From positions 1,610,501-1,674,500 of the forward strand of contig NZ_SDPV01000001.1 of assembly GCF_004135625.1 (NCBI RefSeq): a DNA stretch of 64,000 nucleotides, read 5' to 3'. The translations under genes and the position numbers were made by a program. Positions 1 through 8,165 of this stretch are shown piece after piece. Source of the DNA: Pelagerythrobacter rhizovicinus. GTDB taxonomy: Bacteria > Pseudomonadota > Alphaproteobacteria > Sphingomonadales > Sphingomonadaceae. The stretch's first letter is position 1; each line of letters starts with the position of its first letter. The notes under the pieces were generated by a model that was given only the letters and a program-made list of their open reading frames with translations, ran no database searches and was not told where the DNA came from.

Positions 1-264
1 CTGCACGACATACGCGGGATGCGCGAAAGTCACCCGGCGTATTATCACCCGACCAGCTACGCCGCATCGCAAGAGCTTGCCGCCGGGCTGCGCGACACAG
101 GCTCCGACGGTATCGTCTACCTTAGCGTTCGTGATGAGGCGGGCGAATGCGCCGCGGTGTTCCGGCCAAGGCTTTTGTCGAACTGTCGCCAGGAACGGCA
201 CCTCTGCTACGTCTGGGACGGCCGCGCGATCACGCAGATCTACGAGAAGAGGGACTTCAGCTGA
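1..264 (+). CDS. RES-domain toxin, C-terminal part (5' end outside window)
   Basis: The first 87 codons are the C-terminal end of a RES-family protein. The diagnostic stretches are GSDGIVY, GECAAVFRPRLLSNC and a final YVWDG...YEKR. RES proteins of RES-Xre toxin-antitoxin pairs degrade NAD+; the partner antitoxin normally lies directly upstream, which is outside this window. Frame 1 is open from base 1, so the gene enters from the left; the ATG at base 19 is internal. The family call is from motif recognition; toxicity and the presence of an Xre partner are inference. Confidence 0.8.
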   Translation: MHDIRGMRESHPAYYHPTSYAASQELAAGLRDTGSDGIVYLSVRDEAGECAAVFRPRLLSNCRQERHLCYVWDGRAITQIYEKRDFS

Positions 265-300
265 CCCTCGGCGCGGAGGCTCGGCCGGTGGGGGAAGCGC

Positions 301-1593
301 TCACTCCACTCGCGGGGCGCCCGGTGAGCCCGGCGGCGTGCAGGCCCGCACCCGCTCGAGGAGAAACGCTCGCTCGCGGGCATTGCGGGTGAGCCCCGCC
401 GCAATCTCGAACTGGCGCCTGGCTTCCGGCAGCCGGCCCGCCCGGAACAGGAAATCGCCCTTCGCGGCAGGCAGGGGCGCATAGTTCCGCAGGGCTGCGG
501 CGCCGGAGATCTCGTCGATCATCCGCAGCCCGGCTTCGGGGCCGTAGGCCATGCTGCACGCCACCGCCCGATTGAGGTCGATCACGGGTGAGGGTGCGAC
601 CTGGCGCAGGCGGTCGTAGAGGGCGGCAATGCGCTTCCAGTCGGTGTCACCGGCGGCGCGGGCACGCGCGTGGCAGGCGGCGAGCGCCGCTTGCAGGGCG
701 TAAGGGCCGTCGGCGCCGCCGAGCGCCTCCGCACGGGCAAGCGCGGCAAGGCCGCGGCGGATGAGCAGCTGGTCCCATCGGGCGCGGTTCTGCTTGGTCA
801 GCGGGACGAATCCGCCGTCGGGCGCGCTACGCGCGGAGAGCCGCGAGGCCTGCAGTTCCATCAACGCGAGCAGGCCGAGGACTTCCGGTTCGTCGGGCAT
901 CAGCCCGGCCAGGATCCGCCCCAGCCGCTGCGCCTCCGCGCAGAGCGCCGGGCGAACGAGATCGTCGCCGCTAGTCGCCGCGTAACCTTCGTTGAAGATC
1001 AGATAGATGACCTCGAGCACCGAAGCGAGCCGCCCCGCACGCTCGCGGCCGCGCGGCACCTCGAACGCCAGTCCCGCCTCGCCGATCGCCTTCTTCGCGC
1101 GCACGATCCGCTGCGCGATCGTCGCTTCGCTGGAGAGGAACGAGCGTGCGATCTCCTCCGTCGTCAGGCCTCCAACCAGCCTTAGCGTCAGTGCGGCGCG
1201 CCCGTCCGGAGAGATTGCCGGATGGCACGCGGTGAAGATCAGGCCGAGCAGTTCGTCGCCCAGGTCGTCGTCCATTTCCGCCTCGAGTGCTTCGATCGGG
1301 GCGTGGCGCCCATCGTCGAGCTCGCGTGCGATTTCCGCATGCTTGCGCTCGAGCATCTGCTCACGACGCCGTCCATCGATCGCCCGGCGCTTGGCGACCG
1401 CCATCAGCCAGGCCCCGGGATTGCGCGGAACGCCGCCGTTCGGCCAGTCGGTCAGCGCCGCCAGCAGTGCATCCTGGGCCAGCTCTTCCGCCCGGTCCAC
1501 GTCGCACGTGTACCGCGCCAGGCCCGCAACGAGCCTGGCCCGCTCGATCCGGAAGACCGCTTCGATCGTCCGATGCGTTTCGCCCGCCGCCAT
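301..1593 (-). CDS. ECF42-type RNA polymerase sigma factor with C-terminal TPR-like extension
   Basis: A 430-residue sigma factor. Region 2 lies at about residues 10-78 (EELAQDALLAALTDW, then AWLMAVAKRRAIDGRRR) and region 4 at about 110-165 (LTLRLVGGLTTEEIARSF, then QRIVRAKKAI). It is followed by about 260 helical, TPR-like residues that ordinary ECF factors lack but the ECF42 group has. ECF42 genes typically sit beside DGPF/YciI-type genes, as here 54 bases upstream, and no anti-sigma gene is seen. The open frame extends to a TTG at 1629, but the ATG at 1593 has a GAAGG ribosome binding site 5 bases away and is preferred. The stimulus it answers cannot be read from the sequence. Confidence 0.85.
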   Translation of the reverse strand: MAAGETHRTIEAVFRIERARLVAGLARYTCDVDRAEELAQDALLAALTDWPNGGVPRNPGAWLMAVAKRRAIDGRRREQMLERKHAEIARELDDGRHAPIEALEAEMDDDLGDELLGLIFTACHPAISPDGRAALTLRLVGGLTTEEIARSFLSSEATIAQRIVRAKKAIGEAGLAFEVPRGRERAGRLASVLEVIYLIFNEGYAATSGDDLVRPALCAEAQRLGRILAGLMPDEPEVLGLLALMELQASRLSARSAPDGGFVPLTKQNRARWDQLLIRRGLAALARAEALGGADGPYALQAALAACHARARAAGDTDWKRIAALYDRLRQVAPSPVIDLNRAVACSMAYGPEAGLRMIDEISGAAALRNYAPLPAAKGDFLFRAGRLPEARRQFEIAAGLTRNARERAFLLERVRACTPPGSPGAPRVE

Positions 1594-1647
1594 ACCTGCC
1601 TTCTTCCGCCAAACGGCCCGGAGAGACAAGCACGGCGGCGGATGGCG

Positions 1648-2070
1648 TTACGCGCCCGCGAGCCGCTGCTCGTTGCGCGCGTGGATCTCCGCACCTTCCG
1701 CAGTCATGTTCTCCGCGAAGTCATCCATCGAAACGACCGGCCGCAGTTCCAGTTCGCTGGGGCCGGGCATCGGATTGGGGCAGCGCTTGGCCCATGCAAG
1801 CGCCTCGTCCATGTCCTTGACCTCCCAGATCCAGAAGCCGGCGACGAGCTCGCGGGTCTCGGCAAAAGGTCCGTCGATCACGGTGCGGCTGGTGCCGTCG
1901 AACGCGATCCGCTTCCCTTCTGCGGAAGGTTTGAGCCCGTCGCCGCCGACCATCACGCCGGCATTGATCAGTTCCTCGTTGTACTTGCCCATTGCTTCGA
2001 TCAGTTCGGCAGAGGGCATGGCGCCCTGTTCGCTGTCCTCGGTCGCCTTGACGAAAACGATCACACGCAT
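1648..2070 (-). CDS. YciI/DGPF-domain protein
   Basis: A 140-residue ferredoxin-like-fold protein starting MRVIVFVKATEDSE and containing the name-giving motif DGPFAE (about residue 84), followed by GFWIWEVKDMDEALAWAKRCP. DGPF proteins are a YciI-related family of unproven function whose genes commonly accompany ECF42 sigma factors; the sigma gene lies 54 bases downstream in the same direction, so the two probably form one transcript. It may be a target or sensor for that sigma factor, which is inference. Start chosen at the first ATG. Confidence 0.85.
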   Translation of the reverse strand: MRVIVFVKATEDSEQGAMPSAELIEAMGKYNEELINAGVMVGGDGLKPSAEGKRIAFDGTSRTVIDGPFAETRELVAGFWIWEVKDMDEALAWAKRCPNPMPGPSELELRPVVSMDDFAENMTAEGAEIHARNEQRLAGA

Positions 2071-2235
2071 TGTTCATCTCCTTGTTTCACCGGGAGACCG
2101 AAAGGCCTCCGTCGACACGACGAGCGAGAGTCGACGAATTCGACACGCATACAAAATTTTTTTGCGTCCCCGCACAAGACCGTCCGCCCGGCGCCCGCAT
2201 CCGCCCAGGCCAGCCGCTCCGTTCTTCAAGTGCTA

Positions 2236-2252
2236 TTGCGAGCTAGTTGCAA
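2236..2252 (+). promoter_or_regulatory. Possible Fur-type iron box
   Basis: TTGCGAGCTAGTTGCAA is an imperfect 17-base palindrome with TTGC/GCAA arms, 39 bases before the start of the TonB-dependent receptor gene. Its shape recalls Fur/Irr-type iron operators, and the downstream pair (receptor plus PepSY protein) is typical of iron-regulated siderophore uptake. Only weak sequence evidence; no footprint or regulon comparison is possible here. Confidence 0.35.
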
Positions 2253-2291
2253 CACTGCTAGCGCGCCTCCCGCACAATTCAGGGAGTTCTC

Positions 2292-4505
2292 ATGTTCGTC
2301 CGCGTTTCGTTGCCAGCTCTTGCCGTGGCGCTGGCCTGGCCCACTGTTGCCGCCGCTCAGCCGACCAATACCGATGATGCCGAGACGGATGCGGAGATCA
2401 TCGTCAGCGCCGCACGCACCCGGCTCCCGGCCAGCGCACTGCCGCTGACGATCGACATCGTCGACGCGGAAGCCCTGCAACAGCAAGTGCAGATCTCCGG
2501 GTCGACAGTCGACGCCGTGTCCGCCCTCCTGCCGTCTTTCTCCCCAACGCGGGAGAAGCTCTCCGGCTCGGGCGAGAGCCTGCGGGGCCGCTCGCCGCTG
2601 TACGCGATCAACGGCATCCCGCAGTCGACGCCGATCCGCGATGGTTCGCGCGACGGGTACACGATCGATCCGTTCTTCATCGATCGGGTCGAGGTCATCT
2701 ACGGCTCCAATGCACTGCAGGGGATCGGCGGCACCGGCGGGGTGGTCAACCAGGTGACCGTGGGCGCACCCAAGGAGGACGGCGTCGCCACGCGGACGCT
2801 GCTTCAGGCCACCGCGGCTGACGGCTTCGACGGCGCGGCGATGGGCGGCAAGCTCGGCACGCTGGCCGGCTATCGCTCGGGCGCGTTCGACGCGGCGGTC
2901 GGCGCCACGTTCGAGCGGCGCGGGGCGTATCGCGACGGACACGGCAACAATATCGGAGTGGATGGCACGCAGGGCGAAGTCCAGGACAGCGACTCCTGGT
3001 CGGTGTTCGGCCGCTTCGGCTATCAGCTCAGCCCGAGTGCGCGGCTCGAACTGATCGCCAACCGCTTCGAACTCGAAGGCAACGGTCACTATGTCCTCGT
3101 CCCGGGTGACCGCGACCGGGGAATCCCGGCCAGCAGCGAACGCGGCACGATCGAGGGCGATCCGCCGTCCAACCGCGCCGAACTGCTTTCTGCCGCCCTG
3201 ACGGACGACGATCTCGGCGGCGGCACGTTCGCGCTGCAGGGCTTCTTCAGCCGCACGCGCGACGTGTTCGGCGGCGGCGCGTTCGCGACGTTTCAGGATC
3301 CGGCGATCGATCCCAACGGCCAGTTGTTCGACCAGTCCGCGAACCTGTCGCGCAAGGTCGGCGGCAAGATCAGCTACGAACGCGCGGTGCCGGGGGTCGA
3401 GGACCTGACGGTCACCGCCGGTTTCGACGCGCTGTTCGACCGCACCGAGCAGTATCTGGTGCAGACGGGCCGCACCTGGGTGCCGCAAACCGATTTCCGC
3501 AGCCTCGCACCGTTCGCCCAGGCGAACCTCGCGCTGTTCGACGGCGTCGTCCGGCTGGCCGGCGGTCTGCGGTACGAGGACGTGCGACTGAAGGTTGGCG
3601 ACTTCGAAACCCTGTCCCACTACGGTCGCAATCCCGATCACGACGGTGACGGTCGTAACGATGAGGACGACAACGGGGACGGCATCCCCGACAATCTCGA
3701 TACCTATCGGCCGGTCTTCGTTTCGGGCGGAAGCCCATCGTTCAACGACGTCCTGTGGAACGGCGGCGTAATCGTCGAACCGATCGAGGGTCTGCGCGCC
3801 TATGGCAGCTATGCCGAAGGATACACGATCGCCGACGTGGGTCGCATCCTGCGCGGAATCAGCGAGGAGAACGTCGACGTCGACAACTACCTCGCGCTCG
3901 AGCCGGTGATCTCCAACAACCGAGAGATCGGCCTGGAATGGAAGCGCGGCCCTATCGACGCAGGCATCAGCTACTTCTGGTCGTCGAGCGACCTCGGATC
4001 GTTGCTGGTTCTGGGCGAGGACGGTATCTTCAGCGTCTCGCGTCAGCCGATCCGGATCGAGGGGCTGGAGGCAAATCTGTCCTGGCGCACGCCGCTCCCC
4101 GGGCTGACGCTCAGCGCCGCCTACAGCGACATCCAAGGGCAGACAGCAGGCGACGAGGACGGACTGATCGACGACGATCTCGATGGCGCCAACATCTCGC
4201 CGGACCGGCTCAATCTCGCGGCCGACTACCGCAACGGGCCGTTCAGCGCCCGCCTGCAGTCGCGCTTCTATCTGTCGCGATCGTTCAATGATGCGAGCAC
4301 GGAGACCGATTTTGAGGGCTACACGCTGCTCGACGCCTATCTCGCTTATCAGACCGGCGTCGGCGAGTTCGCACTGGCCGTGCAGAACCTCACCGATGCG
4401 TTCTACGTCACCTATGACAGCGATACCGTCCGGACGAACGACGACAGCCGCTTCTTCGCCGGCCGCGGCCGCACTTTCACGCTGAGCTGGCGCGGCGCCT
4501 TCTGA
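2292..4505 (+). CDS. TonB-dependent outer-membrane receptor (probably ferric siderophore)
   Basis: A 737-residue outer-membrane receptor. A signal peptide ends near AAAQ (residue 24), a TonB-box-like IIVSAART follows near residue 36, the plug spans about residues 40-155 (GRSPLYAINGIP, VEVIYGSNAL), and a beta-barrel ends in a terminal Phe (SWRGAF), the usual BAM signal. About residues 447-471 form an Asp-rich loop (DHDGDG, DNGDGIPDN) resembling calcium-binding thrombospondin type 3 repeats. The ribosome binding site AGGGAG sits 5 bases before the ATG. It overlaps the next gene (PepSY) by one base, implying translational coupling. The substrate is inferred from the neighbour; it could instead carry another chelate. 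Confidence 0.9.
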   Translation: MFVRVSLPALAVALAWPTVAAAQPTNTDDAETDAEIIVSAARTRLPASALPLTIDIVDAEALQQQVQISGSTVDAVSALLPSFSPTREKLSGSGESLRGRSPLYAINGIPQSTPIRDGSRDGYTIDPFFIDRVEVIYGSNALQGIGGTGGVVNQVTVGAPKEDGVATRTLLQATAADGFDGAAMGGKLGTLAGYRSGAFDAAVGATFERRGAYRDGHGNNIGVDGTQGEVQDSDSWSVFGRFGYQLSPSARLELIANRFELEGNGHYVLVPGDRDRGIPASSERGTIEGDPPSNRAELLSAALTDDDLGGGTFALQGFFSRTRDVFGGGAFATFQDPAIDPNGQLFDQSANLSRKVGGKISYERAVPGVEDLTVTAGFDALFDRTEQYLVQTGRTWVPQTDFRSLAPFAQANLALFDGVVRLAGGLRYEDVRLKVGDFETLSHYGRNPDHDGDGRNDEDDNGDGIPDNLDTYRPVFVSGGSPSFNDVLWNGGVIVEPIEGLRAYGSYAEGYTIADVGRILRGISEENVDVDNYLALEPVISNNREIGLEWKRGPIDAGISYFWSSSDLGSLLVLGEDGIFSVSRQPIRIEGLEANLSWRTPLPGLTLSAAYSDIQGQTAGDEDGLIDDDLDGANISPDRLNLAADYRNGPFSARLQSRFYLSRSFNDASTETDFEGYTLLDAYLAYQTGVGEFALAVQNLTDAFYVTYDSDTVRTNDDSRFFAGRGRTFTLSWRGAF

Positions 4506-5593
4506 TGCGCCTGCTCGCCCTCCTGCACCGCTGGGCCGGCGGGATCGTCGGCCTGCTGCTGGCCGTGATCGGCCTCAGCGGGACGGTGCTGGTGTGGGAG
4601 GAGAGCTGGATCGGCCTGCCCGGAGCGGACGATCCGCTGACCGCCGACCCGGCCGCGATCGGCGCGGCGGTTGCGACAGCGGTCGCGGAGGATCCGGCGC
4701 TTTCCCGCATTACCTTCGCCGACGACCGGCTGGGCCTCCATCAGGCGATCTACGCCGACGGCGGCGGGGCCTATCTCACCCAGGGCGGCGTGATCGTGGA
4801 CCGGTGGGACAGCATGTGGGGTCGGCCGGAACTCTGGCTGTTCGACCTGCACCACTACCTGTTCATGGGGGAGACCGGGAAATACGCGACCGGCGCTCTC
4901 GGCCTGCTGCTACTGGCATTTTCGGTAACGGGATTGATCCTGTGGTGGCGGACGCGAAGGTCCTTTGAATTTCGCCTGTGGCCCGCGCGCTTCACGAAGG
5001 GTGCGATCATCCGCCAGCACCGCGACATCGGCGCGGTCGCTTCGCCGGTCCTGATCCTTGCCGCGCTGACCGGCACCTTCATGGTGTTTCCGGCCTTGTC
5101 GGACGCCCTGCTGACGCCCTGGGCGGAGCCGTCGGAAGCGTCCGCCACGCCTCCCAAAGGAGCGGGTCCGGTAGACTCCGCCACCGATTGGCCGGCGATC
5201 ATGATCAATGCCCAGGCCGCGTTTCCCGACGCCCTGCCGCGCCGGCTGATGTTGCCGAGGGAGGCCGGCGCCCCGCTGGCGCTGCGGATGAAGCAGGCGT
5301 TCGAATGGACTCCCAACGGCCGGACCTACGTCTATCTCGACCCGGTTACCGCCGACGTCCTGGGAACGCAGGACCCCGCCAAGAGCGATGCGGCTTCGAG
5401 GATTGGCGAGAAGTACTACCCGATCCATGCCGGCAAGGTCGGGGGGATGGCCTGGCGCCTGGTCCTCACGTTCTCCGGCCTCGCGCTCGTGATGCTCGGC
5501 ACGCTGGCTACCTGGAGCTTCTGGTTTGGCAGCAAACGAACCAAAGCGCGCAGACGCTCGCCGGTGCCGGCCATAGCCGATCCGGCGGAGTGA
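4505..5593 (+). CDS. PepSY-associated transmembrane protein (ferric-siderophore reductase-like)
   Basis: A 362-residue inner-membrane protein of the PepSY-TM family. It starts MRLLALLHRWAGGIVGLLLAV with TM1 at about 10-30, followed by a periplasmic PepSY-like region, TM2 near 125-147 (ATGALGLLLLAFSVTGLILWW), TM3 near 175-200, a second periplasmic segment and a last TM near 318-340. Conserved His residues occur (HRW, HHY, QHRD, PIHAGKVGG). Family members sit with TonB-dependent receptors and are thought to reduce or handle imported ferric chelates. The ATG overlaps the receptor stop codon (TGATG), so expression is coupled. Confidence 0.85.
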   Translation: MRLLALLHRWAGGIVGLLLAVIGLSGTVLVWEESWIGLPGADDPLTADPAAIGAAVATAVAEDPALSRITFADDRLGLHQAIYADGGGAYLTQGGVIVDRWDSMWGRPELWLFDLHHYLFMGETGKYATGALGLLLLAFSVTGLILWWRTRRSFEFRLWPARFTKGAIIRQHRDIGAVASPVLILAALTGTFMVFPALSDALLTPWAEPSEASATPPKGAGPVDSATDWPAIMINAQAAFPDALPRRLMLPREAGAPLALRMKQAFEWTPNGRTYVYLDPVTADVLGTQDPAKSDAASRIGEKYYPIHAGKVGGMAWRLVLTFSGLALVMLGTLATWSFWFGSKRTKARRRSPVPAIADPAE

Positions 5594-5626
5594 TCGCCGC
5601 GCCTATCGCGCCACCTGCCCCTGCTC

Positions 5627-7156
5627 TCAGCCGAAACCGTGCGCTGCGATGTGCCTGATGCTCGCAAGCGTCTGCGCGTCTTCATCGAACCCGCCGTGCG
5701 AACGGGCATCGGTGTTCAGCCCGTCACCCGCGCTGCTGCCGGAAAACACGACACGCGCCGGTGCTGCGGCGAGAAAAGCCCTGATCGTGTTTCGGCTTGC
5801 GCGTTCGGCGCTGGTCAGGCGGTCGTCCGCAAGCCCCTCCAGATGCCGCTGCATGCCGAGAAGCGGCGCATCGGCCCATGAATCACCATCGTCGTCGCGC
5901 TCGAGCACGCCGCTGATCAGATAGAGCAGAGAGCGGGGATAGATGTTGACCGGCAGGACACCGTCGAGGGCATCGGTTCTTTCCCGTTCGTCTTTCAGGG
6001 CGAAGATCCGGAGGTTACCAATCCGCGCGTCGGCCGCAGCGAGGACGGCGGCCGCCTTGTCCATGCGGACGGCGGGTGCGAGAAAGACGAAATCGACCGT
6101 CACGTTGTCGGGCAGCGCGCCGGCTTCGGAGAGGAGTTCGCACGCAAGGACGCAACCTGCACTGTGCCCGACGAACAGCAGCCGCACGGGGCCGTCGGTT
6201 GCCTGCGCCAGCGCCGCGATCCGCGCGAGCAATTGCGTGCCCGCCCCGCCGGATCCGAAGTGCTCGGCAGCGTCCTGCTTCATCGCCCCCCAGATTCCGC
6301 TGCCTATCAGATCGAGATAGAGCGCGCGCGCGACCTCCTCCACCACCGTTGCCGGAAAACCGTGGTCACGCCCGGTGATTGCCCGCCTGAGCGCGCGATA
6401 GCCGGCACGCGCAGCGCGCCGGATGATCGGGTTCAGCAAGCTGGAGGCGATCAGCGCCGAACGTCCGGCATGCGTTGCCACCAGTTCCTCCCGTACCGCT
6501 GGATCGAGCCGCCCGAGTATGGCCAACGCGGCCTCGTCCATCGGCTGCAGCGCCATTGCGGCGGTCTCGCGCCGCGTGATCGCCAGGTCGATCTTGCGCG
6601 CGATATCCTGCAGCTCCGGATCGCTCGCCAGCGCGTCGTAGAGCTCGTCGCCCGGGCCGGGTTCGGCGTGGCCGTCCACGATTGCCCTTTCGGGCATGGT
6701 CAGGCCCGCCGCAATCGCCGGAGGAGGACGGAACTCGGCCCGGCGGTAGACGTCTTCGAGCTCGGACGTGGATACCGACTTCGAAACCAGCGCCTCCGTC
6801 AAACCGACGAGGTCGAGAGCCTTGCGCGCGAGCCACCGCCTAACGATCGCCTTGACGGCGGAAAACAGGGCGTCGCCGGCGAGTTCGTGCAGGTTGATGC
6901 GGATCGTCTGCAGCAGGCCGGTTCGCCAGATGAGATAGCTCGTCTCCCATCCTTCTGCCTTGAGCGGGCCGTAGCCGGCCTCGCTGTCGAGCCAGTATGC
7001 GTGCCGGCGGGCGACATCATCGTCCACCAGGCCACCGTGGACGTGGAGAATCAGCCTCGGTTCCGTAGCGCCGGAAAGACGGCCGAAGAGCCTGCCCAGC
7101 TCGTCCGCGCCCGAGCCGACGAAGCGCCCGTCGGCCGTTTCAAGAAGCGAGATCAT
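5627..7156 (-). CDS. Large alpha/beta-hydrolase-like protein, unknown substrate
   Basis: A 509-residue protein without signal peptide. It has an alpha/beta-hydrolase look: an oxyanion-type stretch LILHVHGGLVDD near residues 34-45 and a nucleophile elbow LLFVGHSAGCV with Ser332. The roughly 270 residues between them are mostly helical and unrecognised. I cannot name a family. The open frame continues far upstream to 8032, but ATG 7156 has a GGGGG-rich ribosome binding site and begins the plausible protein (MISLLETADGRFVG); the extension is the antisense of the next gene. It is divergent from the HExxH protein at 7361, with about 200 bases of shared promoter region. Confidence 0.65.
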   Translation of the reverse strand: MISLLETADGRFVGSGADELGRLFGRLSGATEPRLILHVHGGLVDDDVARRHAYWLDSEAGYGPLKAEGWETSYLIWRTGLLQTIRINLHELAGDALFSAVKAIVRRWLARKALDLVGLTEALVSKSVSTSELEDVYRRAEFRPPPAIAAGLTMPERAIVDGHAEPGPGDELYDALASDPELQDIARKIDLAITRRETAAMALQPMDEAALAILGRLDPAVREELVATHAGRSALIASSLLNPIIRRAARAGYRALRRAITGRDHGFPATVVEEVARALYLDLIGSGIWGAMKQDAAEHFGSGGAGTQLLARIAALAQATDGPVRLLFVGHSAGCVLACELLSEAGALPDNVTVDFVFLAPAVRMDKAAAVLAAADARIGNLRIFALKDERERTDALDGVLPVNIYPRSLLYLISGVLERDDDGDSWADAPLLGMQRHLEGLADDRLTSAERASRNTIRAFLAAAPARVVFSGSSAGDGLNTDARSHGGFDEDAQTLASIRHIAAHGFG

Positions 7157-7360
7157 GGCGGAAACCCCCTGCACGTGGCGACCCGTCCCACATGTATTGC
7201 AGAGTTTGGCGCGGCCCGCGGCCCAAAAGATTTCAGGTGATCGCTCTCGCGGGAGGCTCCGGCAGAGGCGAACCGAACTTCTTTGGGTTGTGCGATCGTC
7301 GTCCCGCTGCTCTTCCCTTTTCTGCGGGTAGTGAGGCCCGACTGGGGAGGAGGGGATTGC

Positions 7361-8005
7361 ATGGGCGTGTGCAGACATTCGGCCTTGGTGGTCGTAGCGG
7401 CGTTGTTCGCCTTCGCGGTCTCGGCGGCGAAGGCGCAGGAAGCACCCTGCGGCTCCGACGCGTGGTCGACCGTATGCTTCGGCACCATCGATGCTCCGGA
7501 CGATCAGGCGGCGGTCTTCTCGATGGCCGCAAGGCAGACCATAGATGTCCTCCACTCCCCGGAGTTCGCCCGGGATCTGCGCGATTTCGTCGCCCGGCAT
7601 GGCGTCGAAGGCCCGCACGCGGCCGCATGGGCGGATGTCGATCCCACCGGGACGGTCGAGGCCCTCAAGGCGCACTTGCCCGGACAGAGAGTGGCCACCT
7701 ACGGAGGCTTGCGAGGGTGGTTCCTCAAGACCTTCTTCGGCAATATCGCCTACGACGGATCGGCAGACGGGCCCATCCTGCTGAACCGGGCGGCATTGCC
7801 GCGCGAGGCGCCGTCGATCGCCAACACCTTCGCCCACGAGATCGCGCATCGCGCCGGGCTGCGCCACCCGCACAGCAGCGGCGCGCTGACGATCGCCCGG
7901 TGCGAGCCCCCCTACGTCATCGGATCGCTGGTCGAGAAACACGCCGCAGGTCCCACCTGGCAGCCGGGGAGCGACGATTGCCACTTGTTCGGGACCGTCC
8001 CCTGA
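7361..8005 (+). CDS. Secreted protein with metzincin-type zinc motif
   Basis: A 214-residue exported protein; the signal peptide is about residues 1-27 (LVVVAALFAFAVSAAKAQ). It carries HEIAHRAGLRH at residues 159-169, which fits the HExxHxxGxxH zinc signature of metzincins exactly (His159, Glu160, His163, His169). No Met follows the motif, so a classic Met-turn is missing. It has a few Cys (CGSD..CFG, CEPP, CHLF) that may form disulfides. A longer frame starts at 7283, but ATG 7361 has GGAGG just upstream and begins the signal peptide. Probable periplasmic or secreted peptidase of unknown target; proteolysis is inferred from the motif alone. Confidence 0.7.
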   Translation: MGVCRHSALVVVAALFAFAVSAAKAQEAPCGSDAWSTVCFGTIDAPDDQAAVFSMAARQTIDVLHSPEFARDLRDFVARHGVEGPHAAAWADVDPTGTVEALKAHLPGQRVATYGGLRGWFLKTFFGNIAYDGSADGPILLNRAALPREAPSIANTFAHEIAHRAGLRHPHSSGALTIARCEPPYVIGSLVEKHAAGPTWQPGSDDCHLFGTVP

Positions 8006-8165
8006 CGCCTCGCCTTTGTCCGCGCCGGGCACGGCAGCCGACCGCTCCGCTCCGTTAGGTGCCTCTCGGTACCGCCAGGTGCCACTTGGATGACCGAGAG
8101 GCCGTGGTGGTCATGCGGCCGCAAGGGCTGTAGGGGCCAGAAGGCGGAAGCCGAGGGAGGGGCGA

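Noticed and set aside
2226-4136. A 636-codon minus-strand open frame
   Set aside because: Antisense shadow of the TonB-dependent receptor gene, with no family features.
7157-8032. N-terminal extension of the hydrolase-like gene up to 8032
   Set aside because: It is the antisense of the secreted zincin-like gene; ATG 7156 has a good ribosome binding site.
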